Translations under genes and position numbers: made by a program | Notes under the pieces: generated by a model | Seen by the model: the letters and a program-made list of their open reading frames with translations, nothing else | Databases searched by the model: none | Told to the model about the DNA's origin: nothing | Assembly: GCF_014196335.1 (NCBI RefSeq) | Contig: NZ_JACIDM010000003.1 | Location: 434,001 to 498,000 of the forward strand | Reading direction: 5' to 3' | DNA from: Brevundimonas lenta | GTDB taxonomy: Bacteria > Pseudomonadota > Alphaproteobacteria > Caulobacterales > Caulobacteraceae | Length of the DNA: 64,000 nt | Shown here: piece after piece, positions 57,127 through 64,000 of the stretch | How the letters are laid out: the number at the start of each line of letters is the position of its first letter | Position numbering within the stretch: the first letter of the stretch is position 1

Positions 57127-58929
57127 TCAGGCTTTCTTGAAGCGGGCGATGAAGGTGTCGATCGGGTTCTCGGCCTTGAAGCGGTGCATGATGATGTACT
57201 GCTGGAAGATGGTGAGAACGTTCGACCACGCCCAGTAGATCAACAGACCGGCCGGGAAGTTCGCCATGATGAAGGTGAACACCACCGGCATGAACTGGAA
57301 GATGCGGCGCTGCATCGGATCCGGCGCGGGCGGGCTCATCGCCATCTGCAGCCACATGGTCAGGCCGTAGAGGATGGCCAGGACGCTGAGGCCGAGGCTG
57401 AAGCCGCCGCCGGGGTGGCTGACCAGCAGGTTGCCGATCAGCGGAGCCGTCGACGGATCCCACGGGATCAGGCCGAACAGGTTCCAGATGGTGGTCGGAT
57501 CGGGCGCCGACAGGTCGCGCAGCCAGCCGAAGAAGGGCGCGTGGCGCATTTCGATGGTGACCGACAGCATCTTGTAAACGGCGTAGAAGACCGGGATCTG
57601 CAGCAGCAGCGGCAGACAGCCCGCCAGCGGATTGATCTTCTCCTTCTGGTACAGCGCCATCAGCTCCTGCTGCTGTTTGGCGGCGTCGTCGGGATGCTTC
57701 TTCTTGATCTCCTCCATCTTGGGCTGGAGGTTCCGCATCTTCGACATGCTCTCGTAGCTCTTGTTGGCGAGCGGGAACATGATCAGGCGGACGGTCAGGG
57801 TCAGGGCCAGGATGGCCAGACCGAAGTTGCCGAGCACGCCGTAGAAGAACTCGATGACGAGGAAGATCGGGCGCGTCAGGAAGAAGAACATGCCCCAGTC
57901 GATCGCGTAGATGAAGCGCGGCAGGCCGAGCGACTTCTCGTAGCCCGCGAGGATCTCGTTGCGCTTGGCGCCGGCGAACAGATGGGTCGTCTCGGTGATC
58001 TGGCGGTTCGGCTGGATGGTGCGGGCGGCGCCCAGCATCGAGGCCGAATGGATATCGAAGGTCGCGGCGTCCTCGACGCGGAACTCGGCGTTGATCTGCT
58101 CGCCCTGTGGCGGGATCAGGGCCGCCATCCAGTACTTGTCCGTGATGCCGAGCCAGCCGCCGGTCGACTCGTGTTCCTGCACCGGCTTCTTCGCCCAGGC
58201 CTTGTACTTGAGCTGGGTGGTCGAGAAGCGCTCGCCGTCGCCGAAGGTGCCGATGGCGCCTTCGTGCAGGATCTGGTTGCGGCCCAGGTCATCCGGCACG
58301 CCCTGGCGCTGGACCTTGGCCCCCGGGGCGAGAGTCACGGCCTGGGCGCTGAAGTTGGCGACCGTGTCGGTCACCGTGAACATGTACTGCTCGTCGACGC
58401 TGACGACGCGGGTGAAGCGCAGGCCCGCTCCATTGTCCCAGGTCAGGGTCACCGGCGTCGTCGGCGTCAGAACCGAGCCGTGCGTCAGGCGCCAGGGGGT
58501 GTCGGCCCGGGGCACGCCGCCGGGGATATTCGGGCCGCTCCAGCCGAACTGGGCGAAGTAGGCGTGACGCATGCCGTCCGGGCGGAAGAGTTCGACCGGT
58601 GGCGAGTCCTTGGCGATCGTCTCGCGGTAGTTGGTCAGGAACAGGTCGTCGATACGGGCGCCGGTCAGCGACAGCGAACCGATCAGCTTCGGCGTCTCGA
58701 TGCGGACGCGGGCGGACGTGCCCAGGGCGACGGTGCGATCCTCGGTGAACCGGGGCGCGGCGTCGGCGCCGGCGGCCGGCGCCGAAGCGGCCTGCTCAGC
58801 CGCCACGCGCTGGGCGGCGCGCCGCTTCTCGGTCTGCGGCTGCATCACGAAGACGCTGTAGAGAACCAGCATGATGCCCGCGATCACCATGAAGACGATC
58901 GTGTTGCGGCTGTCGTTTTGAGGAGGCAT
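57127..58929 (-). CDS. yidC: membrane protein insertase YidC
   Basis: A 600-residue insertase of the Gram-negative type: an N-terminal anchor ([20 protein letters not shown]), a large periplasmic beta domain, and five C-terminal helices including [20 protein letters not shown] and [20 protein letters not shown]. It inserts and folds inner-membrane proteins with or without SecYEG. The position after rnpA is the standard one. Confidence 0.97.
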   Translation of the reverse strand: MPPQNDSRNTIVFMVIAGIMLVLYSVFVMQPQTEKRRAAQRVAAEQAASAPAAGADAAPRFTEDRTVALGTSARVRIETPKLIGSLSLTGARIDDLFLTNYRETIAKDSPPVELFRPDGMRHAYFAQFGWSGPNIPGGVPRADTPWRLTHGSVLTPTTPVTLTWDNGAGLRFTRVVSVDEQYMFTVTDTVANFSAQAVTLAPGAKVQRQGVPDDLGRNQILHEGAIGTFGDGERFSTTQLKYKAWAKKPVQEHESTGGWLGITDKYWMAALIPPQGEQINAEFRVEDAATFDIHSASMLGAARTIQPNRQITETTHLFAGAKRNEILAGYEKSLGLPRFIYAIDWGMFFFLTRPIFLVIEFFYGVLGNFGLAILALTLTVRLIMFPLANKSYESMSKMRNLQPKMEEIKKKHPDDAAKQQQELMALYQKEKINPLAGCLPLLLQIPVFYAVYKMLSVTIEMRHAPFFGWLRDLSAPDPTTIWNLFGLIPWDPSTAPLIGNLLVSHPGGGFSLGLSVLAILYGLTMWLQMAMSPPAPDPMQRRIFQFMPVVFTFIMANFPAGLLIYWAWSNVLTIFQQYIIMHRFKAENPIDTFIARFKKA

Positions 58930-58934
58930 GGAGA

Positions 58935-59336
58935 TCAGGAGTCCTGGCCGGCGGGCGCGGGCGTCGAGGGCGCGGGAACTGGCGCCGACCGCGGGGTCGC
59001 GAGCCTTGTAAGCGCCGATTTCACGTCGTCAAGCAGCCGGTCCCAGGACCGGTCCGCCGTGCCCATGCGGGCGATGAACACATAGTCGCTTCCGGCCGCC
59101 GCAAACTGCGGCGCAAGCGCGCGGGCGGCCTCGCGCAGACGGCGTTTCGCGCGGTTGCGCACGACCGAGCCGCCGACCTTGCGGGTGGCGGTGAAGCCGA
59201 GGCGGATGACGGCGTCGCCGTCCCGGCGATCCAGTCGCTGGACGACGACGGCGCCGCGGGCTTCGGAAACGCCTTTCGCGGCCGCCAGAAACTGGGGCCG
59301 CGATTTAAGGCGTTCGATTTTCACGAGGTCGCTCAT
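58935..59336 (-). CDS. rnpA: ribonuclease P protein component RnpA
   Basis: A 133-residue basic protein. [20 protein letters not shown] followed by RRLREAAR is the RNR signature that binds RNase P RNA. It helps the ribozyme trim tRNA 5' ends. The C-terminus has a proline/alanine tail ([10 protein letters not shown]) beyond the usual family end. It lies 24 bases after rpmH. Confidence 0.95.
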   Translation of the reverse strand: MSDLVKIERLKSRPQFLAAAKGVSEARGAVVVQRLDRRDGDAVIRLGFTATRKVGGSVVRNRAKRRLREAARALAPQFAAAGSDYVFIARMGTADRSWDRLLDDVKSALTRLATPRSAPVPAPSTPAPAGQDS

Positions 59337-59360
59337 GCGCCCGTCCGGGCGCCGGACGAC

Positions 59361-59495
59361 TTAGGCCGTCAGGCGCTTACGGCCCTTGGCGCGGCGGCGC
59401 TGAACGATCTTCTGACCGTTCTTGGTGGCCATCCGCGAACGGAAACCGTGACGGCGCTTGCGCACGAGTCGCGACGGCTGATAGGTCCGCTTCAC
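59361..59495 (-). CDS. rpmH: 50S ribosomal protein L34
   Basis: A 44-residue protein: it begins [18 protein letters not shown] and continues [19 protein letters not shown], the conserved L34 sequence. It starts at GTG 59495 with AAGGAG six bases upstream. It opens the rpmH-rnpA-yidC-engB cluster. Confidence 0.97.
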   Translation of the reverse strand: MKRTYQPSRLVRKRRHGFRSRMATKNGQKIVQRRRAKGRKRLTA

Positions 59496-59626
59496 GGTCG
59501 GCTCCTTGGAAAAACTGACAGGTAGGCGACGGAAGGCGTCCGCCGCAGGAAGGGCGGGCGTATAAGGGGATGGTCCCGAGGAGTCAACGCCGTCGAAGCC
59601 TGAACGGCGCGCGGCGCGGAGAGAGA

Positions 59627-60349
59627 ATGGACCGGCTGAAACGCTTCCTGCCCTTGTTCGTCCTGGCGGCCATGATCGCCCTGATCTTCGGCATGGGCTG
59701 GAATCGCTATCTGTCGCTGGACACCATTCGCGATCACGGCGCGGATTTTCGCGCCTTCACCGCCGAGAACTATTTCCTCAGCCTGCTGATTCTTATGGCG
59801 GTTTTCGCCATTCTGACGGCCAGCGTGGTGCCCGGCGTATTCTTCGTGACCATCACCGCGGGCTACCTGTTCGGGCCGTGGGTGGGCGGGGTGGCGACCT
59901 CCATCGCCGCGACGATCGGGGCCCTGATCGTCTACGGCGTGGCCCGGACGGCGCTGGGGCAGTCGCTGAGAGAAAAGGCGGAACGCGACAAAGGTATGAT
60001 GCAGAAAGTCTGCACCGCCATCGACAAGGACACGTTCTGGTACGTGCTGGCGTCCCGCCTGGCGGTGGTCGTGCCGTTCCACATGATCAATATCGCGGCG
60101 GGCGTCATGGCGGTGCGGCTGCTGCCCTACACCGTGGCCACTGTCATCGGTCTGCTGCCGGCGCACATCATCTATTGCTGGATCGGGGCGCGGTTGAACA
60201 CGCTGCTGATCACTGATCCGGATCCGGACTTCCAGGCCCTGTTCGGGCAGTTCTGGGCGCCGATGACCGGCGTCTTCATTCTGGCGGTCGTTCTGCCCTT
60301 CGCCCTGAAGGGCGTGCAGGCGGCCCTGGCGCGGCGGAGGGCTGTGTGA
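59627..60349 (+). CDS. TVP38/TMEM64 (DedA-like) membrane protein
   Basis: A 240-residue multi-helix membrane protein. [20 protein letters not shown] and the [20 protein letters not shown] stretch are the SNARE-associated/VTT domain signatures. The family is thought to move lipids or ions across the membrane. The start at 59627 follows GGAGAGAG; a longer in-frame ATG at 59570 is less likely. Divergent from rpmH. Confidence 0.9.
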   Translation: MDRLKRFLPLFVLAAMIALIFGMGWNRYLSLDTIRDHGADFRAFTAENYFLSLLILMAVFAILTASVVPGVFFVTITAGYLFGPWVGGVATSIAATIGALIVYGVARTALGQSLREKAERDKGMMQKVCTAIDKDTFWYVLASRLAVVVPFHMINIAAGVMAVRLLPYTVATVIGLLPAHIIYCWIGARLNTLLITDPDPDFQALFGQFWAPMTGVFILAVVLPFALKGVQAALARRRAV

Positions 60350-60389
60350 ACAGCGCAGCATTTGGCTCCAGCTTTGCGTTATATGGGCC

Positions 60390-61850
60390 ATGAGCCGACT
60401 GCGCGCCCTGTTGAGCGACGTCCGCAAGGGACTGCACGTTCCCGCCGACTGGCGCGAGCGGCTGCGGTTCCACGCGCCTGACGCCCTGGCCTGGCGGCTG
60501 CTGCTGCTGACCTTCGCCTTCGCCGCCATCGTCGAGGTCCTGATCGTGGCGCCCAGCGCCGCCAGCTTCCACGAGCGCTGGCTGCTGGACCGGCTGCAGT
60601 CGGCCGAGCTGGCGTCTGTCGGGGTCGAGGCCCTGCCCTATTCCGCCGTCGAGGACGATACCGCGGAACAGCTGCTGGCCATCGGCGGCGTGCAGGCGGT
60701 CGTGGTCGGGGACCAGGGCGTGCGCCGCCTGCTGCTGCAGGCCCCGAACCTGCCGCGCACGCCCGATCTGATCGACCTGCGCCAGCACCGCCCCATGGCG
60801 CGCCTGACGGACCCGTGGCGGACCCTGTTCGGGCACCCGGACCGGTCCATCCGCGTCCAGGCGCGGCCGCGCTACCGCTCCGGCGACTTCATCGAGGTTC
60901 TGGCCCCCGCCCAGCCGCTGAAGACGGAGCTCCGGGCCTTCCTCCTGAACAGCCTGCTGACCTCGCTGTTCATCTCGCTCGTGGCCGGGGGGCTGCTCTA
61001 CGCCGGTCTGGCCTTCCTGGTGCTGCAGCCGCTGCGCCGCGTGACCCGATCCATCGAGCATTTCGCCGAGAACCCGGAGAGCGAGGGCGACACGCCCAGC
61101 GATCGCAACGACGAGATCGGCCGGGTCGAGCGCGAACTGGCGCGCATGCAGGAGGAAGTCCGGCATTCGCTGCGGTCCCGCGCCCGTCTGGTGGCGTTGG
61201 GCGAGGCGGTGGCCAAGATCAATCACGACCTGCGTAACATGCTGACCTCGGCCCAGATGGCGTCGGAGCGACTGGCGACCTCGCCCGACCCGCAGGTGGC
61301 CAAGGCCCTGCCGCGTCTGGAGCGGGCGCTGGGCCGGGCTACAGCCCTGTCCCGCAACGTGCTGGAGTACGGCCGCAGCGAGGAGCCGCCGCCGCAGAAG
61401 GTGCGGCTGCCGCTGGCCGCCGCCATCACGAGCGCGGCGGAGGATGCGGGGCTGTCGGCTGAAGGCGTCCGACTGGTGAAGGCGATCCCGGCCCGGTTCA
61501 ACGTCCACGCAGATCCGGACCAGTTGCACCGCATCCTGGTGAACCTGATGCGCAACGCCCGTCAGGCGATCGAGGGCGACACCGCGCGCCCGGATCATCG
61601 CGGCGTCGTTCGCGTGACGGCCAGCGGCGAGGACGGAGATTGCGTGATCCATATCGCCGACGACGGGCCCGGCATCCCGCCCCGCCTGTCCGACCGGCTG
61701 TTCGAAGCCTTCGTGAGCGGCCGGGGTTCGGACGGCACCGGCCTGGGCCTGACCATTTCGCGGGAACTGGCGGCGATCAACGGCGGCTCCCTGACGCTGG
61801 TGAACACCAGCCCGACCGGGACGACCTTCGAACTGCGCCTGCCGAACTGA
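60390..61850 (+). CDS. membrane sensor histidine kinase
   Basis: A 486-residue kinase. Two membrane helices (about 43-62 and 193-213) flank a periplasmic domain of about 130 residues, followed by a HAMP-like linker. The phospho-acceptor histidine is in KINHDLRNML near residue 279. The ATPase core has NLMRNARQAIE (N box), HIADDGPGIPP (G1) and GTGLGLTISREL (G2). No response regulator gene adjoins it, so the partner is elsewhere. The stimulus is unknown. Confidence 0.93.
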   Translation: MSRLRALLSDVRKGLHVPADWRERLRFHAPDALAWRLLLLTFAFAAIVEVLIVAPSAASFHERWLLDRLQSAELASVGVEALPYSAVEDDTAEQLLAIGGVQAVVVGDQGVRRLLLQAPNLPRTPDLIDLRQHRPMARLTDPWRTLFGHPDRSIRVQARPRYRSGDFIEVLAPAQPLKTELRAFLLNSLLTSLFISLVAGGLLYAGLAFLVLQPLRRVTRSIEHFAENPESEGDTPSDRNDEIGRVERELARMQEEVRHSLRSRARLVALGEAVAKINHDLRNMLTSAQMASERLATSPDPQVAKALPRLERALGRATALSRNVLEYGRSEEPPPQKVRLPLAAAITSAAEDAGLSAEGVRLVKAIPARFNVHADPDQLHRILVNLMRNARQAIEGDTARPDHRGVVRVTASGEDGDCVIHIADDGPGIPPRLSDRLFEAFVSGRGSDGTGLGLTISRELAAINGGSLTLVNTSPTGTTFELRLPN

Positions 61851-61943
61851 CGGCGCCAATTTGCTCGAACGGCGTTTCGCATTCCCGAAGGCCGCGAAAC
61901 GGCCCAGCTTGTAAAACATCGTCCTCGCCAAAGGAGTTCGCCG

Positions 61944-62432
61944 ATGATCCGCACCACCCTCGCCTGCCTTGCCGTCCTGTCGCTGGCCGCAGCGCCCGCC
62001 ATGGCCCAGTCGACCAAGCCTGTCGCCACGCCGGCGCAAACGACGGCCGCCGTCGCCGCCGAGCCGGCCCCGGGGTCGGCGGAGTGGCTGCGGATGCGGA
62101 GCGAGAGCTATGAAGCGGACCAGGCGACGGACGCGGAACAGGACCCGGCTGAGCTCGCCGCCACCATCAAGCTGAACTCCAGCATCGTCGCCGGCAATGC
62201 AGCGGCCGAGCGATCGGAAGTCGAGGCCCAGGCCGCGTTCGAGGCCCAGAACGAGCGCTGGCGCGCCGAGAACGCCCGCTCGAACACCGCCCGCGCGGAA
62301 TGGGAGGCGAACGTCGCCGCAGCCGACTCGGCCCGGGCCCGCTGGGAACGCGAGCGCGCCGCGTGGGAAGCCGAGGTCGCCGCCTGCCGGGCCAGCGGCC
62401 GGGTCTGCATCACGCCCGACGCGCCGAAGTAG
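61944..62432 (+). CDS. secreted coiled-coil protein, unknown
   Basis: A 162-residue protein with a signal peptide (CLAVLSLAAAPAMA). The middle and C-terminal part is a long charged helix rich in Ala, Glu, Arg and Trp (EAQAAFEAQNERWRAENARS, ARARWERERAAWEAEVAACR), which predicts a coiled coil. It ends with two cysteines (ACRASGRVCITP). Likely periplasmic; function unknown. A GGAG ribosome-binding site precedes ATG 61944. Confidence 0.75.
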   Translation: MIRTTLACLAVLSLAAAPAMAQSTKPVATPAQTTAAVAAEPAPGSAEWLRMRSESYEADQATDAEQDPAELAATIKLNSSIVAGNAAAERSEVEAQAAFEAQNERWRAENARSNTARAEWEANVAAADSARARWERERAAWEAEVAACRASGRVCITPDAPK

Positions 62433-62502
62433 TCCGCGAGGCCGCGTTGCGCGCGGCGCCCGCCCGTGAGACCGTCGATCCACCCGCCCGACGGGAAGAT
62501 CG

Positions 62503-63273
62503 ATGACAGATGTACCAGCGGACCCGAAGGACGCAGCACGCGCTGACCGCGTGCGGGCGGACGGCCGCATAGACACCTGGCGTCACCCGGGCTGGGTGCG
62601 GATCACCCACTGGATCAATGTCATCGCGGTCGTCGTCCTGCTGATGAGCGGGCTGAACATCCTGATGGCGCACCCGGCGCTGTACTGGGGCGTCCGCTCG
62701 ACCTTCGCCGATCCGTGGCTGCAGATTCCGACCCTGCCGGGCTGGATGATGCTGCCGCAGGTGCGCGACCTGGCGCAGGCGCGGCACTGGCATTTCCTGT
62801 TCGCCTGGATCTTCGTCGCCAACGGATTGGCCTATCTGACCCTGGGCGTGCTGTTGCGGTGGCTGGCGCAACGCCTGTGGCCGACGCCGTCGGACCTGCG
62901 CGGCTTCGGCACGACGGTCGCCGAGCATGTGCGCCTGCATTTTCCGAATGATGAGCGGGCGCGGACGTACAATGTCCTGCAGAAGCTGACCTACCTGGCC
63001 ATGATCCTGGTGGTGCTGCCGATGATGCTGCTCACCGGCCTGTCGATGTCGCCGGGGTTCAACGCCATCGGGGGGCTGCTGCTGGAGCTGTTGGGCGGGC
63101 GGCAGTCCGCGCGCACGCTGCATTTCATTTCCGCCGGCCTGATCGTCGGCTTCGTCGTCGTCCACGTCGGACTGGTGATCTGGACGGGGCCGGCGAACAA
63201 CATGCGGTCCATGATCACCGGCTGGTACGCGATCCGGTCGGGTCGTGCGCCGGACCAGGGAGGTCCCCGATGA
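62503..63273 (+). CDS. cytochrome b/b6-type membrane subunit
   Basis: A 256-residue membrane protein with four main hydrophobic helices. Conserved heme-ligand histidines occur in RITHWINVIAVVVLLMSG, ARHWHFLFAWIFVANGLAYL and VGFVVVHVGLVIWTG, as in di-heme cytochrome b subunits of formate dehydrogenase/hydrogenase type. It is coupled by a 4-base overlap to the molybdopterin oxidoreductase at 63270, so it probably passes electrons between the quinone pool and that enzyme. Confidence 0.9.
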   Translation: MTDVPADPKDAARADRVRADGRIDTWRHPGWVRITHWINVIAVVVLLMSGLNILMAHPALYWGVRSTFADPWLQIPTLPGWMMLPQVRDLAQARHWHFLFAWIFVANGLAYLTLGVLLRWLAQRLWPTPSDLRGFGTTVAEHVRLHFPNDERARTYNVLQKLTYLAMILVVLPMMLLTGLSMSPGFNAIGGLLLELLGGRQSARTLHFISAGLIVGFVVVHVGLVIWTGPANNMRSMITGWYAIRSGRAPDQGGPR

Positions 63274-64000
63274 ACCGCCGCCGTTGGCTGATCGGAGCGG
63301 TGGGCGTCGCGACGACGATGCTGACCGCGTGCGGCCGGGTCGGGGCGGACCTTTCGGAACAGGCGCGGCGGATGTCGGAAGGCCTGACGCGCCGGATGCA
63401 GCGCCTGATCGTGCCGCGCGACGCCCTGGCGCCGACCTATAGCCGCGCCGAAATCTCACCGGACTTCCGGCCGAACGGATCCGTCGATCCGGCGGCGTCG
63501 GACTATCTGGCCCTGAAGGCCGACGGTTTCGCCGGCTATCGGTTGGTGGTGGACGGCCTGGTGGATCGGCCGCTGTCGTTGAGCCTCGCCGACCTGCGGG
63601 CCCGTCCGGCGCAGACGCAGATCACCAAGCACGACTGCGTCGAGGGCTGGACCTCCATCGCCGAATGGACGGGCGTGCGGCTGGAGGCGTTGCTGGACGA
63701 GGCGGGGCTGAAGCCCGACGCGAAGTACGTCGTGTTCCATTGCTTCGACGCCCTGGACCAGCAGGAGGATGGCGAGCGGTATTACGAGAGCATCGATATG
63801 ATCGATGCGCGGCACCCGCAGACCATCCTGGCCTATGCGATGAACGGGGAGACGCTGCCGGTTCCGCACGGGGCGCCGCTGAGGCTGCGGGTCGAACGGC
63901 AACTGGGCTACAAACACGCCAAATACATACGGCGCATCGAGGCCGTGGACAGCTTCGCCGACATCGGCGGCGGCAAGGGCGGTTACTGGGAAGATCGGGG
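63270..64000 (+). CDS. molybdopterin-dependent oxidoreductase, sulfite oxidase family (3' end outside window)
   Basis: The first 243 codons are present. A Tat-like leader (NRRRWLIGAVGVATTML) is followed by a lipobox-like LTAC. KHDCVEGWTSIAEWTGV places the molybdenum-binding cysteine at about residue 123, and PHGAPLRLRVERQLGYKHAK is the conserved later segment of the sulfite oxidase/YedY family. It is exported with its cofactor and receives or gives electrons through the cytochrome b partner. Substrate unknown. The gene continues past 64000. Confidence 0.9.
   Translation, partial: MNRRRWLIGAVGVATTMLTACGRVGADLSEQARRMSEGLTRRMQRLIVPRDALAPTYSRAEISPDFRPNGSVDPAASDYLALKADGFAGYRLVVDGLVDRPLSLSLADLRARPAQTQITKHDCVEGWTSIAEWTGVRLEALLDEAGLKPDAKYVVFHCFDALDQQEDGERYYESIDMIDARHPQTILAYAMNGETLPVPHGAPLRLRVERQLGYKHAKYIRRIEAVDSFADIGGGKGGYWEDR

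Noticed and set aside
56484-59495. Replication origin near the rpmH-rnpA-yidC-engB cluster
   Set aside because: This cluster is often near oriC, but no dnaA gene, DnaA-box cluster or AT-rich unwinding region was seen here.

Overview
The window is high-GC chromosomal DNA. Its gene content fits a Caulobacteraceae alphaproteobacterium, most likely Brevundimonas-like; that is an inference from gene families, not from a database search. Supporting points are the rpmH-rnpA-yidC-engB order, an HWE-kinase bacteriophytochrome with its heme oxygenase, a PhaR regulator, a short PutA with a divergent Lrp-type regulator, a branched-chain dehydrogenase operon, and two families of palindromic intergenic repeats. 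Genes are dense, many overlap by 1-4 bases, and coding lies on both strands. No rRNA, tRNA, CRISPR array or transposase was seen.

Positions 1-19,100 are mostly metabolic: the first codons of homogentisate dioxygenase, a secreted zincin-like protein, a pair of acyl-CoA dehydrogenases, an arylformamidase-like hydrolase, a KDPG-type aldolase, ribokinase, a sulfatase, a nucleoside hydrolase, a secreted RidA protein, an Asp/Glu racemase-family protein and a nitronate monooxygenase. The red/far-red photoreceptor operon bphO-bphP follows, then D-cysteine desulfhydrase and small regulators and enzymes.

Positions 19,150-25,150 hold a TPP riboswitch and thiC, then an accessory segment. This contains a decayed second copy of the thiC 3' end and a visibly AT-richer three-gene module: a GHKL ATPase, a STAS-like DUF4325 protein and a membrane-anchored helical protein, joined by 4-base overlaps. 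A small helix-turn-helix-like gene follows, ending in a triplicated octamer. The three-gene module is the best candidate here for an undescribed system.

Positions 25,270-37,700 carry a beta-lactamase-fold hydrolase with a tiny repeat protein, a cupin, a DsbA/FrnE-like protein, a thiolase, a hemolysin-III family protein, phaR, a GT2/GT39 lipid-glycosylation pair, HMG-CoA lyase, and a second helix-turn-helix-like gene related to the one near 24.6 kb.

Positions 37,900-53,800 are dominated by amino-acid catabolism: putA with a divergent Lrp-type regulator, and bkdA1-bkdA2-bkdB-(extra gene)-lpd with its divergent Lrp-type regulator. Also here are a GT4 glycosyltransferase, PstS, a pirin and a luciferase-like oxidoreductase. 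From 53,800 to the end are a Tat-exported M20 peptidase, an alpha/beta hydrolase, engB-yidC-rnpA-rpmH, a TVP38/TMEM64 membrane protein, a histidine kinase, a secreted coiled-coil protein, and a cytochrome b plus molybdopterin oxidoreductase pair cut off by the window edge.
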